NCBI GenBank assembly: GCA_003669555.1
Contig: QWOS01000044.1
Span: forward strand, 1 to 33,174
Direction: 5' to 3'
Source of the DNA: Planctomycetota bacterium
Lineage (GTDB): Bacteria; Planctomycetota; Planctomycetia; Gemmatales; Gemmataceae
DNA: 33,174 bases
This document shows, piece after piece, positions 16,206-24,959 of this stretch. The notes beneath the pieces are model-generated. The model was given only the letters and a program-made list of their open reading frames with translations. It ran no database searches and was not told the DNA's origin. Each line of letters starts with the position of its first letter. Position 1 is the first letter of the stretch. Made by a program: the position numbers and the translations under genes.

Positions 16206-17033
16206 ATGGCCGCAGGGGAAAAAAACTGCCTCCCGGATCCTGGCCTGGTCTGGGGACCATGGAAATGCCTGCCGGAAAAGTTGCTGATCCATGTTCCAAC
16301 CGGCATGGCGGTGGTGGCAGATTTGCACCTGGGGTACCGTGGCGGGGATGGGGACACCCTGGATGATTCCCTCAACAAAGTGATGGCCCCTCTGTTGCGG
16401 GCCTGGCGGCGCGAGAAACCCCGTGGGCTGGTGATCGCTGGTGATCTGGTGGACCAGCCCGGAAAAAAACTTTTCGCGGCGATCCACCACTGGTTTATCA
16501 GCAACCAGCTGGAGGTGGTGGGTCTGGTGCCGGGTAACCGGGATGGGAGCGCCCTGGCAAGTGGCCTGCCACTTTTTCCTGATGGTTTTGGTTTGGGGCC
16601 CTACCGGGTCCGCCATGCCTTCGAGCCGGGCATACCGATGCTACTGCACGCCCACGAACACCCGATGGTTCACCTGCCTGCCCCGACACCTTGTTTTTTG
16701 CTGGGGGATAACCGGATCATTCTGCCCGCATACCATGACCGACTGGCCGGGAGAAACATTCTCAGGCGCCGGGACCGCGCCGACCTGGACAAACTCAACT
16801 GCGTGGCACTGGTTGACGGAGAGTTGCAAATGCTGGGTGCGGTTTCGGGGCTTGCGAGCGTGGATGCAAGGAAATCTGGTCTGAAAACCCAGTGCTGCCC
16901 TGGTGGAAACTCGCCAGGAGAAAACGGAATCGGCCGGGAAGGCCCTCGAAACCTTCCCGGCCGTGCGTCCTACTCAGACGCTGTCTCAAGTGGCTCTTGC
17001 CCTGGTTCTCACCAGAAGCGCAAGCGCCAGTAA
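16206..17033 (+). CDS. PdeM-like metallophosphoesterase with altered metal motifs
   Basis: 275 residues from ATG 16206, which has GGGAGG six bases upstream; an upstream GTG (16185) has nothing comparable. The calcineurin-like phosphoesterase core shows ADLHLGYR, GDLVD, GNRDG and HAHEHP, matching the order of PdeM, the DNA-repair-associated phosphoesterase. However, GNHE has become GNRD, and the usual GHxHP is AHEHP. Two metal ligands may therefore be changed. The family is normally about 215-235 residues; the last about 50 residues here look non-conserved, run over a strong hairpin (16931-16963) and overlap the end of the convergent BON gene by 25 bp. The original stop codon may have been lost. 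No ligase or helicase partner of PdeM is adjacent. Confidence 0.7.
   Translation: MAAGEKNCLPDPGLVWGPWKCLPEKLLIHVPTGMAVVADLHLGYRGGDGDTLDDSLNKVMAPLLRAWRREKPRGLVIAGDLVDQPGKKLFAAIHHWFISNQLEVVGLVPGNRDGSALASGLPLFPDGFGLGPYRVRHAFEPGIPMLLHAHEHPMVHLPAPTPCFLLGDNRIILPAYHDRLAGRNILRRRDRADLDKLNCVALVDGELQMLGAVSGLASVDARKSGLKTQCCPGGNSPGENGIGREGPRNLPGRASYSDAVSSGSCPGSHQKRKRQ
16931..16963 (-). terminator. 12-bp perfect hairpin after the BON gene
   Basis: CGGCCGGGAAGG (16931-16942) and CCTTCCCGGCCG (16952-16963) flank a 9-base loop, 46 bases beyond the minus-strand stop of the BON gene. There is no T-tract, so it may act as a structural 3' end or an attenuated terminator. It also lies inside the tail of the plus-strand phosphoesterase frame. 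Confidence 0.55.
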
Positions 17034-17782
17034 TCGTGCTTGGTGCCCAGTTTGCTGAAGAACCAGAAGCCGTCGTTCCATTCCAGCTTCACCGAACGCC
17101 ATCCCGTGGGGACCTTAGGGAAAGGATGGGTGGGCCCGATGAACGGGAAGGCATCGTGGGGATAGTATTCGGGATAAGCCACACGGGAATAATTGTTGTA
17201 GGGTGCGTAAGTGGGCCATGCGTAGTTTGGCATGTTGGGCTGGCACATGTCATAGCCACCCATGCCCATCTGGCCGGCGCCCATAGCCATCGGCTCGGGG
17301 ATGGTGCCATTGGCGAGACTGGATGGCGCAGCGTGTGGCGCCAGCGCAGGTGTGGCAGGCACGGGCATTGGAGGGGCGAGGTTCGCCGGAGGGGCAACAG
17401 TCGCCAAGCCGGGCTGGGAAACCTGGGAAATGGGCGCCAGGCCTTCCAGGTTCACGCTATCACGCACCTCGGTCACGCCGGTGACGGAGAGCACAGCGCG
17501 CAGGGCGATCTTCTTTTGCTCTTCTGATTTCACGGTGCCGCGCACCAGAACCACACCTTCCTGGCAGATGACTTCCAGGTGGAAGGCCGCAAGCCGGGCG
17601 TTGCTTCGCAGCGACACCGCAACCTTGTCGGCCAGCAACTGGTTGGCACCAGGGGCCAGAGCCGTGGCATTGAAAGGCGGTATGGTGGCGGGGGTGATGT
17701 TGGAGCTGGTTTGGGCCAGCGAGTAACCGGCGAGTCCCGCCGTAGCGGCCATAGCCGCGAGAAAGCGCGTCAGCCTGAGCAT
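17009..17782 (-). CDS. exported BON-domain protein
   Basis: 257 residues. Residues 1-23 form a signal peptide (MLRLTRFLAAMAATAGLAG, then SLAQ). A single BON domain lies at about 46-116 (VAVSLRSNARL, GVVLVRGTVKSEEQKKIA, VTEVRDSVNLE). BON domains bind phospholipid or membrane surfaces, and OsmY, for example, acts in the periplasm under stress. From about 120 the protein is low-complexity, rich in Ala, Pro, Met, Gly and Tyr. It ends in an aromatic segment (GFWFFSKLGTKHDYW), possibly surface-associated. AGGAGG lies seven bases before the ATG. Likely an envelope-stability or stress protein. Confidence 0.85.
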   Translation of the reverse strand: MLRLTRFLAAMAATAGLAGYSLAQTSSNITPATIPPFNATALAPGANQLLADKVAVSLRSNARLAAFHLEVICQEGVVLVRGTVKSEEQKKIALRAVLSVTGVTEVRDSVNLEGLAPISQVSQPGLATVAPPANLAPPMPVPATPALAPHAAPSSLANGTIPEPMAMGAGQMGMGGYDMCQPNMPNYAWPTYAPYNNYSRVAYPEYYPHDAFPFIGPTHPFPKVPTGWRSVKLEWNDGFWFFSKLGTKHDYWRLRFW

Positions 17783-18001
17783 GGGTCATCCTCCTGATGA
17801 TGAGACCTTGGTAAGGGTCTTGCCCAAGCATTCCCCGCGGATGGAAAAGGGCAAATCCGGAGAAGGGTTATTATTTTCTTTTGTGGTGGGGCTCGCTGGA
17901 TTGACCGTCTTTTCAGCCAGTCTTTGCGGAAAAGGAATGGTCCCACCATCCAGCCTGGGGATTTTCAAAAGCGCGAAAAAAAGACTCAAGTCGGCCATCG
18001 C

Positions 18002-18030
18002 TTGACATTTGAACCCTGGGAGACTAATTT
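18002..18030 (+). promoter_or_regulatory. sigma70 promoter of tRNA-Arg
   Basis: A perfect -35 TTGACA (18002-18007), exactly 17 bases of spacer and TAATTT (18025-18030). The expected start of transcription lies a few bases before the tRNA at 18043. One of the best-matching promoters in the window. Confidence 0.75.
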
Positions 18031-18042
18031 TGAGAGACACAT

Positions 18043-18116
18043 GCACCCGTAGCTCAATTGGATAGAGCGGCGGTCTACGGAACCGCAGGTTACAGGTTCA
18101 AATCCTGTCGGGTGTA
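18043..18116 (+). tRNA. tRNA-Arg (anticodon ACG)
   Basis: The cloverleaf can be folded by eye. The acceptor arms GCACCCG and CGGGTGT pair, with a G-T wobble at the first pair. The D arm is GCTC/GAGC and the anticodon stem GCGGT/ACCGC, around loop CTACGGA with anticodon ACG at 18077-18079. The T arm is ACAGG-TTCAAAT-CCTGT and the discriminator is A. ACG (A34 normally edited to inosine) reads CGU, CGC and CGA arginine codons. CCA is not encoded, as it is followed by CTT. It has its own promoter and terminator, so it is a single-gene transcription unit. Confidence 0.95.
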
Positions 18117-18139
18117 CTTGAGGATCGGGCTGAAACAAT

Positions 18140-18173
18140 GCAAGAAACCCCGGGTAAAACCGGGGTTTCTTGC
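18140..18173 (+). terminator. rho-independent terminator of tRNA-Arg
   Basis: A 14-bp perfect stem, GCAAGAAACCCCGG against CCGGGGTTTCTTGC, with loop GTAAAA, followed by GTTTTAT. It starts 24 bases after the tRNA. Confidence 0.85.
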
Positions 18174-18209
18174 GTTTTATCCCTCCCCAGCACAACCTGA
18201 GCGCTGGCT

Positions 18210-18243
18210 GCCGCCTGGCCGGGACAAAACAAGGCCAGCCGGC
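18210..18243 (-). terminator. possible terminator of the DUF1501 gene
   Basis: An 11-bp stem with one mismatch (GCCGCCTGGCC with GGCCAGCCGGC) around a 12-base loop, 21 bases past the minus-strand stop at 18264. There is no clear T-tract on that strand. Confidence 0.35.
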
Positions 18244-18263
18244 TCCCGGAAGCCAATTTCCGG

Positions 18264-19634
18264 TCAGACCAACTCGGGCAGGGGCTGGGCGTTGTCTTCC
18301 ACCAGGTAATTGGGCCGCCCGGTGTGGTCGGGCAAAGTGGTTTTCACGGTGTCGATGCCCAAATGGCGGTACAGGGTGGCGTGTATTTCCCCGAAAACCA
18401 CCGGACGGGCCACCGCCTCACCAGCGATCCGGTCGGTGGCGCCAATCACCTGGCCGTGACGCATGCCCCCGCCAAACATCAGGGCGCAGTTGACCTGGGG
18501 CCAATGGTCGCGCCCGAGCTGGGAGCTGATCTTGGGCGTGCGGCCAAATTCCCCCATCACCACCACCGCACAATCCTTGTCGAGACCGCGCAGGTGGAGA
18601 TCCTCCACCAGGGCGCTGACGCACTTGTCAAAAATGGGGAAATCCTCCTCTTCGCGGAGGAAAATCGAGTTGTTCTTCCTACCCTCGGTGTTTGTGCCGC
18701 CGTGCCAGTCCCACTTGCTGTAGTTCAGGGTCACGACGCGGGCACCCGCCTCGATCAACCGACGAGCCATCAGCATGCTTTGCGGCACGCGGGGCGCCCC
18801 ATTGCCGTCGATCATGACCTTGGGATCGCCTGTGCCATAACGGTCCACCACACGGCTTTCCTCGCGCGACAGGTCAAGTGCCTCGGCGAACCGGGTGGAA
18901 GTGAGCAGGCTGAGTGCCTGCTCATTGAAAGAATCCATGCCAGCCAGGGTGCCGCTGCTATCCAGCGACCGCCGGATACCGTCAAAGCCAACCTGAAGAG
19001 TCTTGCGCTCGGCCAATTGGCGCAGGGTAATGCCTTGCAGAACCATATCGTCGCGGGTGGGGCCCGTGGGACGGAAAGGGGAATTGGCTACCCCCAGGAA
19101 ACCCGGGCCTGGCTCGTTGTACGGTCCATGGGTGCAGGTGTGGCACAGGCTCACAAAGGGCGGTATGGCTGGATCTGCCGGGCCCAGGAGGCGGGCGATG
19201 GTGGAGCCGAACTGCGGCCACCCCCCCCCTGGCTTGCCCTTTTTTGGATGGCGGCCATGAAAAACCTGCTGCGCATCGTGGTCGTCATGGTTGCCAACCA
19301 GCGAACGGATGATGGTGAGTTTGTCCATCAGACCCGCCAGGCGGGGAAAAGCCTCACAGATCCGAATGCCGTTCACCCGGGTGGCGATAGGCTTCCATGG
19401 CCCGGCAATGTCCTTGGGAGCGTCTGGCTTGAGGTCGAACATATCCTGGTGCGGCGGGCCGCCCACCAGATAGATCAGGATAACCGATTTGGTTGAGGAG
19501 CGAATCCCTGCGGCAGCCTCGGCCCGCAGCAAGCCCGGCAGCGTCAGTCCGCCCAGGATTCCGGCCTGGAGAAAACCACGGCGATTTGGACGATTGGCCC
19601 GGGAAACAAGTCCTGCCGGAGTTGGGGCTGGCAT
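18264..19634 (-). CDS. Tat-exported DUF1501 protein (sulfatase-like fold)
   Basis: 456 residues with a twin-arginine signal (NRRGFLQAGILGG, arginines 18-19), so it is folded before export. DUF1501 proteins are abundant in Planctomycetes, are related to the alkaline phosphatase/sulfatase superfamily, and are usually paired with a secreted DUF1549/DUF1553 cytochrome-like partner. Family motifs seen are LIYLVGGPPHQDMFDLKP near the N-terminus, SLVGNHDDHDAQQVFHGR, NYSKWDWHGG, VVMGEFGRTPKI and GATDRIAGEAVARPV near the C-terminus. AGGAGG stands six bases before the ATG. The gene is alone here, with no DUF1549/1553 partner next to it; the neighbouring cytochrome at 20146 is transcribed divergently. 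Enzymatic function is not established. Confidence 0.92.
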   Translation of the reverse strand: MPAPTPAGLVSRANRPNRRGFLQAGILGGLTLPGLLRAEAAAGIRSSTKSVILIYLVGGPPHQDMFDLKPDAPKDIAGPWKPIATRVNGIRICEAFPRLAGLMDKLTIIRSLVGNHDDHDAQQVFHGRHPKKGKPGGGWPQFGSTIARLLGPADPAIPPFVSLCHTCTHGPYNEPGPGFLGVANSPFRPTGPTRDDMVLQGITLRQLAERKTLQVGFDGIRRSLDSSGTLAGMDSFNEQALSLLTSTRFAEALDLSREESRVVDRYGTGDPKVMIDGNGAPRVPQSMLMARRLIEAGARVVTLNYSKWDWHGGTNTEGRKNNSIFLREEEDFPIFDKCVSALVEDLHLRGLDKDCAVVVMGEFGRTPKISSQLGRDHWPQVNCALMFGGGMRHGQVIGATDRIAGEAVARPVVFGEIHATLYRHLGIDTVKTTLPDHTGRPNYLVEDNAQPLPELV

Positions 19635-20145
19635 GCGATGCCTCCTGAAACGCGAGTGGCCTGCAGGGGATGCCGACCACGGTCAATTATAGCAGCACTT
19701 ATCTATACCATCCCTGCCGGCTGGGCGAACCGCTATTTTTCAAAAAACCCGGCCCATTCCGGGAATTGCCTGCTTGAACCGGGACAGTCAGAACGAACCC
19801 CTGCCCGGGAAATACCCCACAGCACAGCACGTTTTGTAACGGAACTGACAATCCCCCGCGCGTCGGCCACCAGAAAAAACGCCCGGTTTTCCCGGAGAAT
19901 CGCATTCTGGCCTCTGGGTAATGTCGGGATGAAATCTGTGGCTTTCAGGGAGGAAATCGTTTCACCAACAACCGCCGACCAGTTTCATCCCGTCTTTTTC
20001 ACCCGATGACACCTGGCGAGGGCAAAAGGATTGTCATGGAGCCGGGATGGCTGGTTCGGCCCAGGCAGCAACTGGCAGACAGGTCCGCTCCACTGGACTG
20101 GTCAATTAGTGTAGGCTGACGGATCTCAAAGACCGGAGCCTTATC
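19635..20145. other. 511-bp divergent intergenic region
   Basis: Separates the DUF1501 gene (minus) from the 1361-residue cytochrome gene (plus). It contains an extended -10 promoter for DUF1501 (19686-19694) and a loose inverted repeat GGGATGAAA (19926-19934) with TTTCATCCC (19983-19991), followed by a T-rich run. The 123-codon plus-strand frame across it has no coding character that I can see. Confidence 0.5.
19686..19694 (-). promoter_or_regulatory. extended -10 promoter for the DUF1501 gene
   Basis: The minus strand reads TGCTATAAT, a perfect extended -10. It would start transcription about 45 bases before the ATG at 19634. No good -35 is present, as is common for extended -10 promoters. 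Confidence 0.5.
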
Positions 20146-23100
20146 ATGCACCTTTCTCTTGTTTTCGCGCTGATTCTCCTGCCCCCCAGTCAGGAATCGT
20201 GGGCCGATACCAAACTCCCGCCCGTGCCCGGCCTGGCGGGCTGGTACAGTGCCGACGCGCAGGCCAAGGCCTTTGCCGCCCGGGGGCAAACCGCTCCCAA
20301 AGCGGGGGAAGGTTTGGCGCATCTGTTCGATGGTTCCGGGCGCGGCCAGCACCTCGCTCAGCCCAGGGAGAGCCTGCGGCCCAGGCTGATCCGGCAGGCC
20401 GACAGTTGGCTGATCCGGCTGGATGGAGAGGACGACCACCTGAGCCGCTCGTCCAGGGATGCCAGGCCCACAGGCCAGCTGACGCTTTTCGCCGTGCTGG
20501 TGCCACACCAAAGCCCGGGCAGCTTCCATGGGCCCTTCGCGCTTGGCGCCACTGATGGCCGGGACTATGAAACCGGTTTCAACATCGACCTGGGTAGCCA
20601 GTTCAAGGAAAAGTTTGAAGCCTTGAACATCGAAGGCAAGGGCATGTCAGGAGGTGAACGCAATCTACTGAGCCGCACCTGGCCGTTGGGAGAGGCTCGA
20701 CGCCTGACCACAGTGGTTGGCGACACCGAGGCCAGCCTGTGGGTGGATGGCACCCGAATGAACAGCCGGCCCCGCACCCCGGGCCCGATCGCCTGGCAAG
20801 AACTGGTGGTTGGGGCCAGACGGTACACGAATGGTGCTGGCCCACACGCGGTGCGCGGCACTTTCCCGGGTGACATCGCCGAGTTGCTGGTCTACGACCG
20901 GGCCCTGAATGACACCGAACGGCAGCAGGTGGAAAAATACCTCGCAGGCAAACACGAAAAACTGCTGAAAGCCGACCGGGTTGCCCTGGGCCTGCCCGAA
21001 ATGGCGGCGCCTTTCCGGTTGCTGGAGCCTGTGGTGCCCTGCCAGGTGCTGGTGCCAGGCTTCGAGGCGCGCTGGCTACCTCTGGACCTGCCCAACCTCA
21101 ACAACCTGATGTACCGGCCCGATGGCAAGCTGATCGCCCTGGGCTACAACGGCATGGCCTGGCTGCTGGAGGACACCGACAACGATGGCCTGGAAGACAA
21201 GGCCACCGTCTGGTTCGACAACCCCAAGGGGAGCGTGCGCTCGCCCATTGGCATGGATCTGCTACCCAGGGGGCACCCGCTCGGCGAGGGGCTGGTGGTG
21301 GCTTGCAAAGGCAAGCTGGTACTTTTGTCTGATCCGGATGGCAAAGGCAAAGCCACCGAGCGTGTGTTGGCGCAAGGCTGGGTGGAATTGCCGCTCAATG
21401 TCGACGCGCTGGGAGTAGCGGTGGACCCGGCCGATGGCGCCATCTATTTTGGGCTGGGCTGCGCCGATTTTTCCAACGGCCATCAGGTGGGTAAAGATGG
21501 CAAGGCCGCCTACCAGTTGCAATCGGAGCGGGGCACCATTGTCAAGCTGTCGCCCGATGCCAGCAAGCGGGAAGTGGTGTGCACCGGAATCCGCTTCCCG
21601 GTGGCGCTGCGCATGGGGCCAGGCAACGAACTGTTTTGCAGTGAGCAGGAGGGCGCCACCTGGCTACCCAACGGCAACCCCTTCGATGAGCTGCTACATA
21701 TCCGCAAGGGGTTGCACTATGGCTTCCCCCCGCGCCACCCGAAGCACTTGCCCAATGTGGTGGATGAGCCCAGCCTGTGGGACTATGGGCCTCAGCACCA
21801 GTCGACCTGCGGCTTCAACTTCAATCTGGGAGTGAATGGCGGACCGGTTTTTGGCAACCGGCTCTGGCGGGGCGATGTGCTGATGACGGGGGAGTCGCGC
21901 GGCAAGATCTATCGCACCACGCTGGCAAAAACCGGGGCGGGCTTTGTGGCGGGTAACCAGATTTTGGCCTGCCTGAATGTGTTGACTGTTGACTGCTGCG
22001 TGAGCCCGAAAGGTGACCTGCTGGTGGCAACACACTCGGGCCCGCCCGACTGGGGCACGGGCCCGGCCGGCAAGGGCAAACTGTTGCGCTTGCGCCAGAT
22101 CGACAAGGAGGCCGCGCAACCCGTGGCGGTATGGCCCTCGGGTCCGCGCGAGGTGGTGGTGGCCTTTGACAAACCATTGCCGGCCGATGCGGTGGCAGGC
22201 TTATTGGCCAACACCCGTGTGACCGCCGGGGACGCGGTGCGGGCGGGGGACCGTTTTGAGAGCATGCGGCCCGGCTATGAGGTGGTGGCCCGGCAACTGC
22301 GCGAGCCGCGTCGTTCGCTGGGGGTGCAAGCCGCGCGTGTCAGCCCTGACCGACGGTCGCTATTACTGGAAACCGATAGCCATGCGTGGGACACCCACTA
22401 CGCCCTGGAGTTGCCTGGTCTGGGCCGGGCCGACCTGAAACACCAGCCTGCGGGGGCATTGCCCCAACATCCGGCAGTTGATCTCGACTACACCCTGAAC
22501 GGCGCTCAGGCCGAAGTCTTTGCCGCAGGGAAAACGCTCTGGCAAGGTTGGCTGCCTCACCCCCATGCGGAGGTGAGCAATGCCCTTTTGGCGGGTAGCC
22601 AGCAGTTGGAGGCCCTGCGCGCGGTGGAGGGGGCTAACGGCTGGCGTTTCCAGGGCCGGTTGAACCTGAAAGACATGCTGCGGCCAGCGGTGCAGCCTGG
22701 AGCCAGCATCGATCATGTGCCACCCCCCGAGACAGTAACCTTGCGGCTGGTTTCCGATCGTGCGTTCACCTGGAAAGTGGGCGACAAAACGGTTTCTTCG
22801 AAGGATGGAAGCGAAGCCGCACTTGTTTTGGAAAACCCGGACAAGCCGCTTGCCTGGAGTGCTGACTTCAAGCCCGCCAGCGGAGCGCCCCGGGTGGAAA
22901 TGGCATGGAGCACACAGGAAGACGCTGGAAGATGGCACCCCATGCCCGCCACGCGCTTTCTGGTTCCCTGGGCCCCGGATGCCCGGGCCAGCCAGAATGC
23001 GACTGTGGTGGCGCAGCACCTGCCCGGTGACTGGGCCCGTGGCCGCAAACTGTTCAACGACCCGAATGTAGGCTGTTCCAAGTGCCATTCGCTGAATGGC

Positions 23101-24231
23101 ACAGGTGGCAACCTGGGGCCGGATCTGGGAAATCTCGCCTTTCGCGATCCGGTGTCCGTGAAGCGTGATATCGTCAACCCGGGTTACGCCATCCACCCCG
23201 ACTACCTGGGCCATGTGGTGACCCTGAAATCCGGAAAAATCCTGACAGGGACCCTGCGAACCCAGGGTGAACTTTTGCTGGTGGGTGACGCATTGGCTGT
23301 CACCCACCAGATTGCCCGCTCCGAAGTGGAATCGCTCGTGCCGGTGGCACAATCCGTGATGCCGGACAAGCTGGATGAAAAACTGGGTCAGGGTGGCATG
23401 GACGACCTGATCCAGTTCCTGCTCAGCGGCGCGCCCAGTATGCCTCTGGAAGGCCGTGCAGTGCCTTACCCGGCCCGCACCCGGGCCGAAGTGAATAAGG
23501 TGCTGGCTGGCGCCCCTGTGGATGATTTGAAAAGGGGGCCGCTACCTGTTGTGCTGACTGCCGGGCCCAAAGACCATGGGCCCCAGGAGCATGATTATCC
23601 GGCCTGGCAAAAGGCCTGGAGCCGCCTGATGGCAATAGCGCCGGGTGTGGAGGTGGACACCGCCTGGGAATGGCCGAAAAAAGAACAGCTCGAGAAAGCC
23701 AGATTGCTGGTGCTGTTTCAGCGGGGCGACTGGAACCACCAGCGGGCCACGGATATGGATGCTTTTTTACAACGGGGTGGCGGCGTGGTGCTGCTGCACT
23801 GGGCAGTGGACGGACGGGCGCAAACCGAGGCCTTCGCCGAGCGGATTGGCCTGGCGGCGCATGGCGGCGGCATCGGCTTCCGCCATGGCCCCCTGACGCT
23901 CAACTGGCAAAAAGATTCGCTGGATCATCCACTCCTGCGCAACATGGGCGACCTGAAAATCCATGATGAGAGCTACTGGAAGCTCACAGGTGACGAGAAA
24001 CGCGTTCAGGTGCTGGCCCGCTCCAGAGAGGATGGCAAAGACTGGCCGCAGGTCTGGACCCGGCAGGCTGGCAAGGGCCGTGTGGTGGGGCTGATCCCGG
24101 GGCACTACAATTGGACTTTTGATGATCCGCTATTTCGGGTGTTGCTGCTGCGCAGCATGGCGTGGGCAGTGGGTGAACCGGTGGACAGGTTCAATGAACT
24201 GGTGTGGCCTGGGGCCAGAGTGGCGGATTGA
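20146..24231 (+). CDS. giant secreted LamG / beta-propeller / cytochrome c / ThuA protein
   Basis: 1361 residues with a signal peptide (1 to about 20). Module order: a LamG/concanavalin-like domain (about 28-275; WYSADAQ, FPGDIAELLVYDRALNDTERQQ). Then a six-bladed propeller of the PQQ-type membrane-bound dehydrogenase family (about 310-670; DTDNDGLEDKATVW, PLNVDALGVAVDP). Then a linker, then a c-type haem site C977-S-K-C980-H981 with GPDLGNLA after it. Then a ThuA-like glutamine-amidotransferase-fold domain (about 1130-1345; LVLFQRGDWNHQRATD, VVLLHWAVDGR, GRVVGLIPGHYNWTFDDP). Planctomycete proteins of this type are thought to oxidise sugars in the periplasm and pass electrons through the haem. 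GGAG lies eight bases ahead of the ATG. The protein is complete, with no frame break. Confidence 0.88.
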   Translation: MHLSLVFALILLPPSQESWADTKLPPVPGLAGWYSADAQAKAFAARGQTAPKAGEGLAHLFDGSGRGQHLAQPRESLRPRLIRQADSWLIRLDGEDDHLSRSSRDARPTGQLTLFAVLVPHQSPGSFHGPFALGATDGRDYETGFNIDLGSQFKEKFEALNIEGKGMSGGERNLLSRTWPLGEARRLTTVVGDTEASLWVDGTRMNSRPRTPGPIAWQELVVGARRYTNGAGPHAVRGTFPGDIAELLVYDRALNDTERQQVEKYLAGKHEKLLKADRVALGLPEMAAPFRLLEPVVPCQVLVPGFEARWLPLDLPNLNNLMYRPDGKLIALGYNGMAWLLEDTDNDGLEDKATVWFDNPKGSVRSPIGMDLLPRGHPLGEGLVVACKGKLVLLSDPDGKGKATERVLAQGWVELPLNVDALGVAVDPADGAIYFGLGCADFSNGHQVGKDGKAAYQLQSERGTIVKLSPDASKREVVCTGIRFPVALRMGPGNELFCSEQEGATWLPNGNPFDELLHIRKGLHYGFPPRHPKHLPNVVDEPSLWDYGPQHQSTCGFNFNLGVNGGPVFGNRLWRGDVLMTGESRGKIYRTTLAKTGAGFVAGNQILACLNVLTVDCCVSPKGDLLVATHSGPPDWGTGPAGKGKLLRLRQIDKEAAQPVAVWPSGPREVVVAFDKPLPADAVAGLLANTRVTAGDAVRAGDRFESMRPGYEVVARQLREPRRSLGVQAARVSPDRRSLLLETDSHAWDTHYALELPGLGRADLKHQPAGALPQHPAVDLDYTLNGAQAEVFAAGKTLWQGWLPHPHAEVSNALLAGSQQLEALRAVEGANGWRFQGRLNLKDMLRPAVQPGASIDHVPPPETVTLRLVSDRAFTWKVGDKTVSSKDGSEAALVLENPDKPLAWSADFKPASGAPRVEMAWSTQEDAGRWHPMPATRFLVPWAPDARASQNATVVAQHLPGDWARGRKLFNDPNVGCSKCHSLNGTGGNLGPDLGNLAFRDPVSVKRDIVNPGYAIHPDYLGHVVTLKSGKILTGTLRTQGELLLVGDALAVTHQIARSEVESLVPVAQSVMPDKLDEKLGQGGMDDLIQFLLSGAPSMPLEGRAVPYPARTRAEVNKVLAGAPVDDLKRGPLPVVLTAGPKDHGPQEHDYPAWQKAWSRLMAIAPGVEVDTAWEWPKKEQLEKARLLVLFQRGDWNHQRATDMDAFLQRGGGVVLLHWAVDGRAQTEAFAERIGLAAHGGGIGFRHGPLTLNWQKDSLDHPLLRNMGDLKIHDESYWKLTGDEKRVQVLARSREDGKDWPQVWTRQAGKGRVVGLIPGHYNWTFDDPLFRVLLLRSMAWAVGEPVDRFNELVWPGARVAD

Positions 24232-24305
24232 AAGGCCATCTGCCCCTGGGCCGCCTTGATGGGAACAACAGGGTTTCCATCGCATGCTGAGCCCCTGAAT
24301 CCCGA

Positions 24306-24959
24306 GTGCCTTGTCGCTGTAAACTGATCACCCTCACAGGCCATCCCTTGCTTGACCGACCCATCCGGCAACTGATCGACCCCGCCCTCAACAGCGTTGG
24401 GGCACTGCTGGCGCGCGGGGGCCTTAGCGCTTCGGCGGTGACGGTGGCTGGCTTTGTTCTGGGCATGGGCGCTTGCCTGGGAATCGGGCTGGAACAGTAC
24501 CACCTGGCACTCGGGTTGCTCCTGGCCAACCGTCTGGCGGATGGGCTGGATGGGGCTGTGGCGCGTCGCACCCAGCCAACCGATGCCGGCGGTTACCTCG
24601 ATAGTGTGCTGGATACTGTTTTTTATTCCGCTGTGCCTTTCGCCTTTGCCATAGCCCGGCCAGAAAACACCTTGCCGGCTGCTTTCCTCATTTTCAGTTT
24701 CGCGGGCACGGGCGGGTCATTTCTGGCCCATGCGGCCCTGATGGCCAAGCGCGATGCCACCGCCCATCAGGTGCAGGGCAAATCGTTCTTCTACCACCGG
24801 GGCCTGATGGAGGGGACCGAAACGATTGTTTTCTTTTGCCTGTTTTGCCTGCTCCCGGACAGGTTCCCGCTGCTAGGCTGGATGTTTGGTGGTTTATGCC
24901 TGCTCACCACGCTGATCCGGCTGGCTAGCGGACTGCGTGAATTTTCGAGACACCCCTGA
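24306..24959 (+). CDS. CDP-alcohol phosphatidyltransferase
   Basis: 217 residues with about six transmembrane helices. The full active-site signature is present: DGLDGAVARR, then GGYLDSVLD, matching DG(x)2AR(x)8G(x)3D(x)3D with all four aspartates. Enzymes of this family join a CDP-diacylglycerol (or similar) headgroup donor to an alcohol such as glycerol-phosphate, inositol-phosphate or serine; which alcohol is used here cannot be told. The listed start is a GTG at 24306 with no strong ribosome-binding site; a TTG at 24348 nearer the family's usual start is possible. The stop TGA overlaps the next gene's ATG (TGATG, 24957-24961), coupling it to the ABC transporter genes. Confidence 0.88.
   Translation: MPCRCKLITLTGHPLLDRPIRQLIDPALNSVGALLARGGLSASAVTVAGFVLGMGACLGIGLEQYHLALGLLLANRLADGLDGAVARRTQPTDAGGYLDSVLDTVFYSAVPFAFAIARPENTLPAAFLIFSFAGTGGSFLAHAALMAKRDATAHQVQGKSFFYHRGLMEGTETIVFFCLFCLLPDRFPLLGWMFGGLCLLTTLIRLASGLREFSRHP

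Noticed and set aside
18324..19496. 390-codon frame opposite the DUF1501 gene
   Set aside because: The minus-strand gene has a Tat signal and family motifs throughout; the opposite frame is a GC-rich shadow.
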